From assembly GCA_045589595.1 (NCBI GenBank), contig JAZNPK010000034.1, forward strand, positions 12,968 through 76,967: a stretch of 64,000 nt of DNA, in the 5' to 3' direction. Positions 36,180 through 45,890 of the stretch are shown here, piece by piece. The number at the start of each line of letters is the position of its first letter. Position 1 is the stretch's first letter. The notes under the pieces were generated by a model. It worked only from the letters and a program-made list of their open reading frames with translations. It was not told the DNA's origin and searched no databases. The DNA comes from SIG77 sp045589595 (lineage in GTDB: Bacteria > Verrucomicrobiota > Lentisphaeria > Victivallales > UBA1829). The translations under genes were made by a program, and so were the position numbers.

Positions 36180-38627
36180 ATGAACAGAAGAACCGGATCG
36201 ATTTTTGCGGCACTGCTTTGTGCCGGAGCATTTTTTGCAGCTATATCGTTGAACGGGGCAGAAGCCCCGGCGGAGAAAGAGAAACCCGCCTTCGTGCCGT
36301 GTCCTGCGGTCGTGAAAGGGAAAGCCGTGGCGGAGATCGTGATCGAAAGGCGTTATGCGTCCGAACCGGAACAGTATGCGGCGGAAGAACTGCAGAACTG
36401 GATCGGTTCCATCACCGGTGCTTTTGTGCCGGTCCGTGAATATGCCACTGAAAATCCGGCGCTGAAGATGCGTTTCATCATCGGCACCAAACTTGCCCGG
36501 AAACATTTTGCCGCGGATGTTGCAAAGCTCCGCCAGTCTGACGGGTTTGCCGTCCGTTCTCTGACGGATGAAAAAGGGATCCGCAATGTGTATCTGTTCG
36601 GTGCGATCCCGCGCGGCACGCTCCACAGTATTTATGCGTTTCTGGAACGGAACAGCGATATCATCTGGGCGCGTCCCAATGAACAGCTCGGCACGATCTA
36701 TTCCGAATCGGAAGATTTTCTTGTGAAAGATGCGGATTTTATGGAACAACCCAAGACGGATTACCGCGGTTTCCAGTGGATCTTTCACAGTCCGTCCCAC
36801 GAAACGGCGTGGCAGTCCCGCAACCGTCTGAACCGGATGAGCGGCGCTCATGTCAAATTTGCCAGTACATACGTGCGTGCGGGTGTGGGACACGGCATCC
36901 AGCATTATATCCCCCGCGCAAAATATTTTGAATCCCATCCGGAATATTACCCCATGCAGAACGGCAAACGCGATCCGAAAAGCGGTCAGATCTGTCTGCT
37001 GGCTTATGAAATGATCCCGGAATATGTGAAAAATATCCGGGCGGATCTTGTGCGTGTATTCCCTGCATCCCGGAATCCGGATCGGGAAAAAGTGGACTTC
37101 CTCAACCTTTCCATTGCGGATAACTGGCATGTCTGCAAATGCCCCAAATGTGTTGCGCCTTTCGTGATGGAGGACGGCAAGACCATTCAGCCGGACGATC
37201 CGGTGTTCCGTTCCGCCCAGTATTACACCTTCATCAACAAAGTCGCCCGTGAATTGCGCAAAACCAATCCCCGGGTGACGATCGGTGTTTATGCCTATAT
37301 CTTCACATCCGAGCCGCCGCCGTTCAAACTGGAAAACAACATCTGCATCGAATACTGTCCCTTTGTGCTGAACGAAAAAGCCCCCATCTACGATGAAGTC
37401 ACCAACGGAAAATGGAATCAATATCTGATCCGCTGGGGCAAAGCCGCCGGACATACGTGGCTCCGGGAATATCTGGGCTGGGCAAACAAGTTCCCCCGTT
37501 CCCAGGCGTACCGGATCCGGGACAACGGATTGTATTATATCAAGCACAATATCCGCGAATTTTCCGCGGAACATCCCACGGACGGTCAGAGCAGCGTCTA
37601 TCCCATGGCAGAACCGACCTGGGACGTTTCCGCCATGGATGCGTGGCTCATTGCCCGTATGTGGTGGGATCCCACACAGGATCTGGAAGCATTGCGGGAA
37701 CAGTACATCACCCGCGTGTACCGCGAAGGCGCACCCCACATGAAGAAATATTACGATACGCTCCGCGACAGTTTCTATTCCAACAAGCTGCCTTCCATTT
37801 ACAGTGATGACATCCTGCCGCTGATCTCGGCGTATATCGTGCGTCCGAAACTGGGGAAAACCCTGACGGAATATCTGGCGGCGGCACAGAAAGCCGCACA
37901 GCATCCCAAGTCGAAGGAACTGATACGCCGTCATCAGCAGCATCTGGCAAAATGGCTGGAAATGGCGGCAAATGATAATTCCGTCCGGGCATCTGTTCCG
38001 GTGGTCACGGGCGTTAAAAATATGATGCAGTCTTTCGGTGGCGACATCTGGAAAAATGCAGCTGCCATCAACGATTTTGTCGTGGCGGACAAAGGAGCGA
38101 ACTACGGTAAAACTCCCCGGTTCCGCAGTACCGCCAGACTGCTGCACGACCGTGAAAATCTGTATATTTATTACCAGTGCTACGCCCCCGATATGAAAGA
38201 ACTGCCCGTCAGCAGCACGGAAGATCCCTCCATCGAAAGTATTCCCCGCGGCGATATCATGGAATTTTTCCTCGGTCATGCCGATACGGGAGTGTACTAT
38301 CAGTTCATGTTCGATGCCGGGAATCCCGATCCCCGGAAAGATGTGCTGTTTGAAGCCAAAGGACAGGATATGTCATGGGATTGCAACTGGGAACGGACGG
38401 TCAAACGGTACGACGACCGCTGGGAAGCCATCGTCCGTGTCCCCCTTGCAGAGATCGGGATCAATGTGACGCAGAACAATAAAATGCTGTTTCAGCCCAT
38501 CCGCGGCAAATATTATATGACGGAACAGAACGGAAAACAGGTCCGCCGTCGCGAAATGGCAAGCTGGAACGGCGGTTGGGTCCATCAGGTCCCCGCCTTC
38601 GGTGAACTGACACTCAATCAGAACTGA
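36180..38627 (+). CDS. Exported DUF4838 protein with CBM9-like C-terminal domain
   Basis: An 815-residue protein with a signal peptide (hydrophobic stretch after MNRRTGS, ending near LNGAEA). Residues 40-180 resemble the alpha-glucuronidase N-terminal fold ('EQYAAEELQNWIGSITGAFV'). The central part is DUF4838 with 'KVDFLNLSIADNWHVCKCPK' and 'TIGVYAYIF', a TIM-barrel-like region. The C-terminal 210 residues look like a CBM9/DOMON sugar-binding sandwich ('DRENLYIYYQCYAPDM', 'IMEFFLGHADTGVYYQFMF'). DUF4838 proteins are abundant in Lentisphaerota and Bacteroidetes and are thought to act on glycans. Start 36180 follows AAGGAAAAG. Monocistronic, ended by the hairpin at 38653. Confidence 0.87.
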   Translation: MNRRTGSIFAALLCAGAFFAAISLNGAEAPAEKEKPAFVPCPAVVKGKAVAEIVIERRYASEPEQYAAEELQNWIGSITGAFVPVREYATENPALKMRFIIGTKLARKHFAADVAKLRQSDGFAVRSLTDEKGIRNVYLFGAIPRGTLHSIYAFLERNSDIIWARPNEQLGTIYSESEDFLVKDADFMEQPKTDYRGFQWIFHSPSHETAWQSRNRLNRMSGAHVKFASTYVRAGVGHGIQHYIPRAKYFESHPEYYPMQNGKRDPKSGQICLLAYEMIPEYVKNIRADLVRVFPASRNPDREKVDFLNLSIADNWHVCKCPKCVAPFVMEDGKTIQPDDPVFRSAQYYTFINKVARELRKTNPRVTIGVYAYIFTSEPPPFKLENNICIEYCPFVLNEKAPIYDEVTNGKWNQYLIRWGKAAGHTWLREYLGWANKFPRSQAYRIRDNGLYYIKHNIREFSAEHPTDGQSSVYPMAEPTWDVSAMDAWLIARMWWDPTQDLEALREQYITRVYREGAPHMKKYYDTLRDSFYSNKLPSIYSDDILPLISAYIVRPKLGKTLTEYLAAAQKAAQHPKSKELIRRHQQHLAKWLEMAANDNSVRASVPVVTGVKNMMQSFGGDIWKNAAAINDFVVADKGANYGKTPRFRSTARLLHDRENLYIYYQCYAPDMKELPVSSTEDPSIESIPRGDIMEFFLGHADTGVYYQFMFDAGNPDPRKDVLFEAKGQDMSWDCNWERTVKRYDDRWEAIVRVPLAEIGINVTQNNKMLFQPIRGKYYMTEQNGKQVRRREMASWNGGWVHQVPAFGELTLNQN

Positions 38628-38652
38628 TATTTTTCAGATATCGATACAAAAA

Positions 38653-38696
38653 TTGCGCCGCCTGTTGAACGCTCAGCAGACGGCGCAAATCTTTTT
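38653..38696. terminator. Bidirectional terminator after DUF4838 and NhaC genes
   Basis: TTGCGCCG (38653-38660) pairs with CGGCGCAA (38681-38688), with T-rich tails on both strands. Confidence 0.85.
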
Positions 38697-38725
38697 CCCG
38701 AAGGATCGTTTCTTTCTGCTTGACC

Positions 38726-40492
38726 TTACTGCTGACAGCAATTTTCTTTTGCCACGGCAAAGACCTTGAAGAAGATCAGCAGCCCGATCAGCAGCACCAC
38801 GGTAATGGGGAACACGATCAGCCAGCTCTGAATGATCCCGGCAAGGATGAAGCCCACAAACGAGACCGCCGCCACCGTCAGAGAATAAGGCAGCTGCGTG
38901 GAAACGTGGTTGATGTGTTCGCATCTGGCTCCCGCCGCCGCCATGATGGTGGTGTCGGAAATGGGGGAGCAATGGTCACCGCAGACCGCTCCGGCAAGAC
39001 ACGCAGACATGCCGATGAACAGCAGGGGACTGTCCACCGGGAAAATACTGGTCACAATGGGGATCAGAATACCGAATGTACCCCAGGATGTTCCGGTGGA
39101 AAACGCCAGAATACATGCCACCACAAAGATCACGGCAGGCAGGAATTGTGCCAGATCTGCGGCAGATCCGCTCATGAGTTCAGCAATAAATTCTTTCGCT
39201 TCCAGCAGCCCGGTCATATTTTTCAGCGCAGTGGCAAATGCCAGGATCAGGATGGGCGCGACCATGGCGCTGAAGCCTTTGGGAATACATTCCATGGCGG
39301 CTTTGGCAGTAATGACTTTTCGGGCAACAAGATAAATGATGGTCAGGATCAGCACCACAAGCGCACCCCAGGGCAGAGCCACTGTGGCGTCCGTATCGCT
39401 GAATGCCGTGATAAAATCCTTGCCTTCCAGAAATCCGCCAACGTAGATCAGAGCAAAAACACTGAACCCGATGAGCGCCAGAACGGGAATGATCAGATCG
39501 ATCACTCTGCCACGCTCGTTATGTACCACTTCGATCCCGTTTTCAACTTCCCCGCCGCTGGTGAAAAGATCACCCTTTTCCAGCGCATTTCTTTCGTGAC
39601 GCGCCATAGGACCGAAGTCGATCTTCATCAGAACGATCCCGATCACAAACACAAATGTCAGCAGAGAATAAAAATTGTAGGGGATCGCGCGGATAAACAT
39701 TTCCAGACCCGAATATTGCGTGCCGTCTGCATACTGTGAAACTGCCGCCGCCCAGGAGGAAATGGGCGCGATCATACAGATGGGCGCGGCTGTGGCATCA
39801 ATGATGTACGCCAGTTTCGCGCGGGAGATCCGTTTCGCATCCGTCACCGGAAGCATCACGCTGCCCACGGTCAGACAGTTGAAATAGTCATCGATAAAGA
39901 TCAGGATCCCCAGCAGGAAGGTGGACAACGTCGCTCCTACACGGGTCTTGACATGTGTCTGCGCCCAGCGTCCGAACGCTGCCGCCGCACCCGTTTTGCT
40001 GATGAGTGCCACCATCGCGCCGAGGATCAGCAGAAACAGGAAAATACCTGCCGTGGATTTAATGGCATCGATCAACCCTTTCCCGATCACGGCATCCAGC
40101 ACTGCCAACGGCGCAAAGTTCGCCGCAAAACAGCCGCCCAGCAGGATCCCGATGAACAGCGAAGAATAAACTTCTTTCGTGATCAGTGCCAACAGGATCG
40201 CCACCAGCGGCGGAACCAATGCCCAGAATGTGCCGACGAACATGTTTTTCGCTGCGGGCTTCTCCGCTTCTTCTGCAGGTGCCGCCGCCTCTTTAACAGC
40301 CTCTGCCGGAACTTCCGCTTTGATGTCGGCGGCTGCTGTTTTTACTGCGGCTTCTGTTTTCTGAACTGCTGTGTCCGCCGTTTTTACTGCTGCCGGCGGC
40401 ACTGCAGGAGTTTCCCCCACAAGGCAGAAGGGCATTGCACTGGTAATACAGGTGATCAGGGCGGCGAGGAACAATTTTTTCCGTTGGGTCAT
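38726..40492 (-). CDS. NhaC-family Na+/H+ antiporter with N-terminal Ala/Lys-rich extension
   Basis: A 588-residue membrane protein. From about residue 60 it follows the NhaC family, with 'FWALVPPLVAILLALITKEV', 'GILIFIDDYFNCLTVGSVM', 'DATAAPICMIAPISSW' and 'GDHCSPISDTTIMAAAGA', the last two holding conserved polar residues for ion binding. Before this lies a signal-peptide-like segment (MTQRKKLFLAALITCITSA) and about 50 residues rich in Ala, Lys, Glu and Pro, not usual in NhaC. It exchanges Na+ for H+ or an organic anion. Start 40492 follows AGGAAAG. Confidence 0.9.
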   Translation of the reverse strand: MTQRKKLFLAALITCITSAMPFCLVGETPAVPPAAVKTADTAVQKTEAAVKTAAADIKAEVPAEAVKEAAAPAEEAEKPAAKNMFVGTFWALVPPLVAILLALITKEVYSSLFIGILLGGCFAANFAPLAVLDAVIGKGLIDAIKSTAGIFLFLLILGAMVALISKTGAAAAFGRWAQTHVKTRVGATLSTFLLGILIFIDDYFNCLTVGSVMLPVTDAKRISRAKLAYIIDATAAPICMIAPISSWAAAVSQYADGTQYSGLEMFIRAIPYNFYSLLTFVFVIGIVLMKIDFGPMARHERNALEKGDLFTSGGEVENGIEVVHNERGRVIDLIIPVLALIGFSVFALIYVGGFLEGKDFITAFSDTDATVALPWGALVVLILTIIYLVARKVITAKAAMECIPKGFSAMVAPILILAFATALKNMTGLLEAKEFIAELMSGSAADLAQFLPAVIFVVACILAFSTGTSWGTFGILIPIVTSIFPVDSPLLFIGMSACLAGAVCGDHCSPISDTTIMAAAGARCEHINHVSTQLPYSLTVAAVSFVGFILAGIIQSWLIVFPITVVLLIGLLIFFKVFAVAKENCCQQ

Positions 40493-40543
40493 AGTGGTGA
40501 CTTTCCTGTTGTATTGATACTGATAAATTTTATTACTGTTCAG

Positions 40544-40572
40544 AATATAGTCCGTACTGCCCATCATTGCAA
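40544..40572 (-). promoter_or_regulatory. Promoter of the NhaC gene
   Basis: On the minus strand TTGCAA (40567-40572), 17-base spacer, TATATT (40544-40549). Confidence 0.7.
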
Positions 40573-40689
40573 GAGACTTTCTGCAGATTTATTTCATCTT
40601 TTTTGGTGTCAAAGCTCCTGCACCGGAGCGGAATTTTTCGCAGGAAACAGAAAATTAAAAAATTTTAAGAAAGATTCCTGAATTTTTTC

Positions 40690-40718
40690 TTGACAAGTAA
40701 TTTTCTGCGGGGTATTGT
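40690..40718 (+). promoter_or_regulatory. Promoter of the FN3/RTX protein gene
   Basis: TTGACA (40690-40695), 17-base spacer, TATTGT (40713-40718), about 70 bases before the ATG. Confidence 0.7.
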
Positions 40719-40786
40719 TACGCCGGAAGCGGGGGCATTCCCTTCAGGTGCAGACATAAATCATATAGAAAGAAATGAGGTGAACT

Positions 40787-43447
40787 ATGGCAGATGTATC
40801 GGAAAAAGTCGTAGGGCTGCAGGTTTCCGGAGCAACGGAAAAAAAGGCAGTTCTGAACTGGAAACCGTCCACACTGGATGATGTTGCATCCTATGAGGTG
40901 ACCGTCAGCGGCGTCAGCCGGGTGATCAAAACGAAAAAAACGACCGTCACGGTGAAAAAACTGACTCCCGGGGAACACACCTTCACCGTCCGGGCACTGG
41001 ACCGTGACAAAAATACCGTTGCCGTATCTGCGGCAACGACCTTCGATGTCAAAGACATTACCGCGCCGAAAAAAGGCAGAATCAACCTGACGCAGACCGG
41101 TACGACGGTGAATCTCAGCATCAGCAATTTCAGGGATGCCGGCGGGATCAAAGAATACCGGATCTATCTGGGCGATAAATTGATCGGCACCACATCGGGG
41201 ACGAATTATTCCTACGATTTCGGCGAGACGGCAGGGAAACTGGCATTTTCCGTTGTTGCCGTGGACGATGCGGGGAATGTGTCCAAAGCTGCGAAAAAAA
41301 CGCTCCGGGTCAAGGATATGATCGCGCCGGACCGTGTGACGGGGCTGAAAGTCATCACCGCCACGGAAAAACAGACCGTCCTCACCTGGAATGTCCCCGA
41401 TGATAATGTGGGCGCAGTCCGGTACGAAGTGGTGGTCAACGGCAAAACGTACAAGACGAAGAAAAACACCATCACCATCAAGAAACTCAAAGCGGGTGAT
41501 ACCTCTTTCGTGGTGTACGCCATCGACAAAGCGAAGAACAGAAGCGAAGTTTCTGCTGCGCAAAAATTCACGGTGCTGGACGGGACCGATCCCAAGCGCG
41601 GCAAAATCACGGTCACGCAGGTCCCCGGCAATCAGGATTCCATCCGCATTTCCATGAGCGGTTTCACCGACAATATGGGCGTGGCTGGCTACATCATCAA
41701 AGTCAACGGCAAAGTTGTTGATGACGATTTCAAAGGATCCGCCTACACTTATACAAAAGACGGTCTTGCCGGAAAAGTCAAGGTGGAAGTCAGCGCCTTT
41801 GATGCCGCCGGAAACGAATCCAAAGCGGCGAAAAAGACCATCCGCCTCAAGGATATGACCGATCCGGGCAAAGTGACAGGCGTCCGGATCGTGGGTACGC
41901 CCACTGCCGCCGCAACGGTGATCACATGGAACGTCGCAACGGACAATGTGGGTGTGGTCGGCTACGAGGTGGAAGTCGATGACAGAACGTACAAGACGAA
42001 GACGAATTCCATCACCATCAAAAAACTTTCCGCAGGTACCCACACTGTGACCGTGGAAGCCGTGGACAAAGCCAAGAATGACGGCGATGAATCCGATCCG
42101 CTGAAGTTTACCATCGGCGGCACTACACCCGGCGGCACTACACCGGGCGGCGGCACCACACCGGGCGGCAGCGAAGGCAAATATACCATCGGCGGCGTTG
42201 ACCCGGTAACATTTTTTGCGTGGAGTGAAGAATACGGTTACAGTTCCATGCCGGCTTCCGCCACTGTCAATGCGGTCGTCTGTTCGGATGATGACGATGT
42301 TCTCACCTTCACCGCCAACAGGAGCCGTGTGGTCAAAAACAGCGTTTCCCTGCTGGATGGCAACGATAAAATGATCCTTGCAGACTCCACCGGCAAAGAA
42401 GAATCGGATACCGTTGTTTACGCCAATGATGATTACGGCAAAGTCGATCTCGGGGAAGGCAACGACAGTCTGTATATCGGTAAGAATACGGAGCTGGATG
42501 CCGATTCTCTGCTGTTCGGTGACGGCAATGATACCATGACCATTACCGGCGGCGAAGCGGAAGTGCGTACAGTCGATTTCGGCGAAGGCAACGATGAACT
42601 GATCCTGACCGGAGCCGCAAGTGAAGCCGCAGAAGGATATATCTGGGCTACAAAAATGACCTTCGGTGACGGTAACGACATTGTGGACATCGGCGCGTAC
42701 ACGGATCTGGATATCGAAGGCGCGCTCCTCGATTTCGGCGAAGGAAACGATGAGTTGATCGTCCGCACAAAAGGCGAAATAGATGCCGCAGATGGCAGGA
42801 TCAGATTCGATGGTGGCGACGACGTATTTGCCATTGCGCAAGACAGCCGGGTCCAGTTGATCAGCAGTATCGATTTCGGTGCAGGCGATGATACCCTGAA
42901 CCTGAACGGGACCCTGATCCTCGATGCACCCGACAGTACCGCGCAGATCGCAAATCTGGAAAAAATCACAGGCTCCGGCGAACTGGTGATCGGCAGTGCT
43001 GCAGACTATTCCGCCGCGTTCCTTGACCGGTTTGAAAATGCCGGGATCAGGATCATTGAATGCGGTGACAACTGGAGCTTCAGTACGTCACAGCGCGAAG
43101 GCGCTGACGATACGCGCGCGGACGCTGTTGAACTGGCGGCGGGTGACGATATCGATGTCTGGCTCTGCGGACAGGATGCCGCGAACGGTCTCACGTACGG
43201 CTTTGAAGATTCCGTGGATTTCATCAAGTTCACCAAAACTTCAGCGATCTCTGAGGTGTACTTCGGTACCGACGGCGACGCGTTCAATGCGCAGATCCAG
43301 GATAAATCCGGAACTGTTCTGGCGGATTACGACATTTCCGGCAGTCAGGAATATTCCCTGAGTTCCCTCAAGAACGGATCGGTGTACTACATCAGGACCA
43401 GTGTCGCATCCAACGCCCGTGCAGTCGGATACATCGAACTGGATTAA
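40787..43447 (+). CDS. Large FN3-repeat protein with RTX-like calcium-binding repeats
   Basis: An 886-residue acidic protein. Residues 1-450 hold about five fibronectin-III/Ig-like modules of 85-90 residues in two alternating types ('VLTWNVPDDNVGAVRYEVVV' and 'GKVKVEVSAFDAAGNESKAA'). A Gly/Thr/Pro linker follows (42116-42175). Residues 520-720 contain seven RTX-type motifs (GEGNDSLYI, GDGNDTMTI, GEGNDELIL, GDGNDIVDI and others), which bind calcium in a parallel beta-roll. The last 115 residues resemble a pre-peptidase C-terminal-type sandwich. No signal peptide is seen, which with RTX repeats suggests type I secretion, though no transporter is in the window. It may be a surface adhesin or matrix protein. 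GAGGTG precedes the ATG. Confidence 0.85.
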   Translation: MADVSEKVVGLQVSGATEKKAVLNWKPSTLDDVASYEVTVSGVSRVIKTKKTTVTVKKLTPGEHTFTVRALDRDKNTVAVSAATTFDVKDITAPKKGRINLTQTGTTVNLSISNFRDAGGIKEYRIYLGDKLIGTTSGTNYSYDFGETAGKLAFSVVAVDDAGNVSKAAKKTLRVKDMIAPDRVTGLKVITATEKQTVLTWNVPDDNVGAVRYEVVVNGKTYKTKKNTITIKKLKAGDTSFVVYAIDKAKNRSEVSAAQKFTVLDGTDPKRGKITVTQVPGNQDSIRISMSGFTDNMGVAGYIIKVNGKVVDDDFKGSAYTYTKDGLAGKVKVEVSAFDAAGNESKAAKKTIRLKDMTDPGKVTGVRIVGTPTAAATVITWNVATDNVGVVGYEVEVDDRTYKTKTNSITIKKLSAGTHTVTVEAVDKAKNDGDESDPLKFTIGGTTPGGTTPGGGTTPGGSEGKYTIGGVDPVTFFAWSEEYGYSSMPASATVNAVVCSDDDDVLTFTANRSRVVKNSVSLLDGNDKMILADSTGKEESDTVVYANDDYGKVDLGEGNDSLYIGKNTELDADSLLFGDGNDTMTITGGEAEVRTVDFGEGNDELILTGAASEAAEGYIWATKMTFGDGNDIVDIGAYTDLDIEGALLDFGEGNDELIVRTKGEIDAADGRIRFDGGDDVFAIAQDSRVQLISSIDFGAGDDTLNLNGTLILDAPDSTAQIANLEKITGSGELVIGSAADYSAAFLDRFENAGIRIIECGDNWSFSTSQREGADDTRADAVELAAGDDIDVWLCGQDAANGLTYGFEDSVDFIKFTKTSAISEVYFGTDGDAFNAQIQDKSGTVLADYDISGSQEYSLSSLKNGSVYYIRTSVASNARAVGYIELD

Positions 43448-43464
43448 AACGGTATAAAACAAAG

Positions 43465-43497
43465 AACGGCTGCCGCACGCGCGACAGCCGTTTTTTC
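43465..43497. terminator. Terminator between FN3/RTX and sialate esterase genes
   Basis: AACGGCTG (43465-43472) pairs with CAGCCGTT (43485-43492), followed by TTTT. The minus strand also has a T-rich tail. Confidence 0.85.
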
Positions 43498-43539
43498 TCC
43501 CCGCAAACCGGTCAGAATGTATCCTCAGTATCCGCCGTT

Positions 43540-45543
43540 TTATTTGATCTCAGTCTGAAGCGGCAGCAGGGGGAATCCGAGTCCGTTGACCGTGTTCACT
43601 TCCGGGTTCATGCTGTACGCGTAGCGGAGCATGGCGGGTTTCCCTTTGACGCCTTCCGGAACGGTGAGAATGATCTTTTCACCTTCGATCTTTGCGGTGG
43701 CGCGGACATAGACATATTTGCCTTTATCGTATTTCCCGTTGTATTTCTTTTCGGAACCTGCGATGGCGAACGCGTAAGGCGTTTTGCCGTCCGTGGTCTT
43801 GAGACCCTGCGCATTTTTCAGCGTGACCGTTACCGTATTGTTTGCCGTATCAGCCACCGCGGATGTGATCTCCGGATAATGGATCACATTCTCAAAGCCC
43901 TTGATTTTGAACACATTCTGAAGAAGTGTGAGCGCAAAGCGTCTGCCCAGTTCCTGTTTGTTCAGCGGGTGGATGTTCTTTGCATCGCCGATATCGATAC
44001 AGGGGGCGATCCACACATTTTCAGCTTCGGCTGCCACTTCCGCCTGATGGGCGCGGGTGATGGGCCATTCGCCGGTTTTGTTCGGGTCGGCGGCGGGCGC
44101 ACGGTACGCGGCAAGCTGGGCAATAAGGATGGGAAGCTGATCGTTTTTCAGGTCGCGGCGGATGATCTTCACGTGTTCCGCGAGCATCTGTTTGTAGTGA
44201 CCTTGACCGGAATTATTTTCACCCTGATACCAGAGATAAGCCGTTACGGGCAGTCCGCGGAGCGGATAGAACATGGCATTGTAAAGAACGGATGCCTTGC
44301 ATTTGAAGCGGACCAGTTCGTAATAACCCGGCGGCCAGGGCAGGGACTTCATGATCTTTTCGTCTTTGATCTTCCATTCGGTTTCCAGATTCAGGACCAC
44401 GTCTTTGGGGGCGCGGCGGATCATGATGTCGCGGTGAAAAATACCACCCGCGTGTCCGGAATCAAAACAGCGGACGGCGATCACATTTTTTCCCGGTTTG
44501 ATCAGACGGGCGGGGATGGTGTAATTCCGGGGGACTTCCCAGCCGTTTTTGACTTCCGTTCTGCCGATCTCCACGCCGTTGAACCAGGTGATGTCCATAT
44601 CGTCCACCACATTGAGTGAAAGTGTCAGATCTTCTTTCGTTTCAGGAAGTTCGATGGTTTTTCTGAACCAGTACACACCGTCTTTGTGACCGTAAATGGT
44701 TTCCAGCGTGGCGGGGAGCTTGATGGTTTTCCAGTCGCTGTCATTGAAATCGGGCTTATGCCAGTCGGCGGTCAGTTTCATGTCCTGAGCAGGGGGCTGC
44801 AGAACCATCTGTTTTGCCAATTCATCTCTGCGTTTGAAGATCCCTTCTTTTCCCATGGGACGGAATTTTTCCAGTTCATCCCGATATGCGGGGCGGATCT
44901 TTGCCGCAACTTCCATCGGCAGCCATGCCTGCTGGGATGTGGCGCCCCAGGAATTGTTGATGATGCCGATGGGGATCCCGTCCATTTCCTTCTGGATGAC
45001 CCGGGCGCAATAGTAGGAAACGGCGCCGGTGTTTGCGGCAGTTTCGGGCGTGACCGGCGTCCATTTTCCGGAAAGGTTTTCCACAGGATCGAACTCAAAA
45101 TCGTTCACGACTTTGAATTCGCGGATGGATGGTGTATTGGCGTTGCGGATCTCTTCTTTCGCATTGAGCGTTTCTTTGATACGCACTTCCATATTGGACT
45201 GACCGCCGGCAATGAAGACCAGACCCGACAGCACATTTTTCATCTCAACACTGGAATCTTTACCGCTGATGGTGACGCTGAACGGGGTTTTGATCACCGG
45301 CTGGGCGGCAACAGTGACACGGTATCTGCCTTTTTCGTCGGCAGTTCCCGCGTATGTTTTTCCCTGAACGGCAATGGTGATTTTTTCTCCGGGTGCTGCA
45401 GTTCCGGTGAAATCGGTGGGTTTTCCCGCACAAAATACATAGTGATCCTGAAACAGGGCGTCCGGCTGAACTGCTGCCGGCAGATCGATCGCGGGGAAAA
45501 ATACGGCTGCTGTCACTGCCGCAAACGAGAGAAGTTTTTTCAT
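43540..45543 (-). CDS. Exported sialate O-acetylesterase (SGNH family) with inserted jelly-roll domain
   Basis: A 667-residue protein with signal peptide MKKLLSFAAVTAAVFFPAI. The SGNH nucleophile motif is FIAGGQSNMEV (Ser about residue 113), the oxyanion block is 'IGIINNSWGATSQQAWL', and the C-terminal His is in NIHPLNKQELGRR (about 525). Between blocks, residues 250-380 form a beta-galactosidase-like jelly roll ('DDMDITWFNGVEIGRTEVKN'). Such enzymes remove O-acetyl groups from sialic acid or other sugars on host or plant glycans. Start 45543 follows AAGGA. It shares layout with the esterase at 61360. Confidence 0.9.
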   Translation of the reverse strand: MKKLLSFAAVTAAVFFPAIDLPAAVQPDALFQDHYVFCAGKPTDFTGTAAPGEKITIAVQGKTYAGTADEKGRYRVTVAAQPVIKTPFSVTISGKDSSVEMKNVLSGLVFIAGGQSNMEVRIKETLNAKEEIRNANTPSIREFKVVNDFEFDPVENLSGKWTPVTPETAANTGAVSYYCARVIQKEMDGIPIGIINNSWGATSQQAWLPMEVAAKIRPAYRDELEKFRPMGKEGIFKRRDELAKQMVLQPPAQDMKLTADWHKPDFNDSDWKTIKLPATLETIYGHKDGVYWFRKTIELPETKEDLTLSLNVVDDMDITWFNGVEIGRTEVKNGWEVPRNYTIPARLIKPGKNVIAVRCFDSGHAGGIFHRDIMIRRAPKDVVLNLETEWKIKDEKIMKSLPWPPGYYELVRFKCKASVLYNAMFYPLRGLPVTAYLWYQGENNSGQGHYKQMLAEHVKIIRRDLKNDQLPILIAQLAAYRAPAADPNKTGEWPITRAHQAEVAAEAENVWIAPCIDIGDAKNIHPLNKQELGRRFALTLLQNVFKIKGFENVIHYPEITSAVADTANNTVTVTLKNAQGLKTTDGKTPYAFAIAGSEKKYNGKYDKGKYVYVRATAKIEGEKIILTVPEGVKGKPAMLRYAYSMNPEVNTVNGLGFPLLPLQTEIK

Positions 45544-45821
45544 AAATCTTTGATCCTTTTCCTGATGTGAAGATGGTTTCTGATACAATATAACACAACG
45601 GAATCAAAAAACAAGACGCCGCCGGAAAAAAATGAAATTGTCTCCGGTTCAGCAGACGCCGTCATTGGCGCGCGCCTTCCTTTTTTGCCGGGGAAAATAA
45701 AATGATCGGCGCAATGGAGTGCGGCGGCGCAGCAGATCTTTGTCATAACGGAAATGCAGCATTGCTGTCTCCTTCGATCGTTGTATTGGAGATAATGTAC
45801 ATTCAGTCCGCATAATTCAAG

Positions 45822-45859
45822 GGAAAAAAAGGGATGTCAGCCGTTTTGACTGACATCCC
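45822..45859 (-). terminator. Terminator of the 45891 surface-repeat gene
   Basis: Perfect 10-bp stem GGGATGTCAG (45831-45840) / CTGACATCCC (45850-45859), followed on the minus strand by a run of seven T's. The interval 45544-45821 to its left holds no gene beyond the esterase leader. Confidence 0.9.
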
Positions 45860-45890
45860 GTACAGAACTCTGTCGGTTCAGCGTCTGATC

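Noticed and set aside
36012..38279. 755-residue minus-strand frame
   Set aside because: Exact shadow of the DUF4838 gene, which has a promoter, ribosome-binding site, signal peptide and family match.
40718..42841. 707-residue minus-strand frame
   Set aside because: Antisense to the FN3/RTX gene with its clear modules.
45540..45746. 68-residue minus-strand frame upstream of the first esterase
   Set aside because: No ribosome-binding site, low-quality composition, and it overlaps the esterase leader and start.
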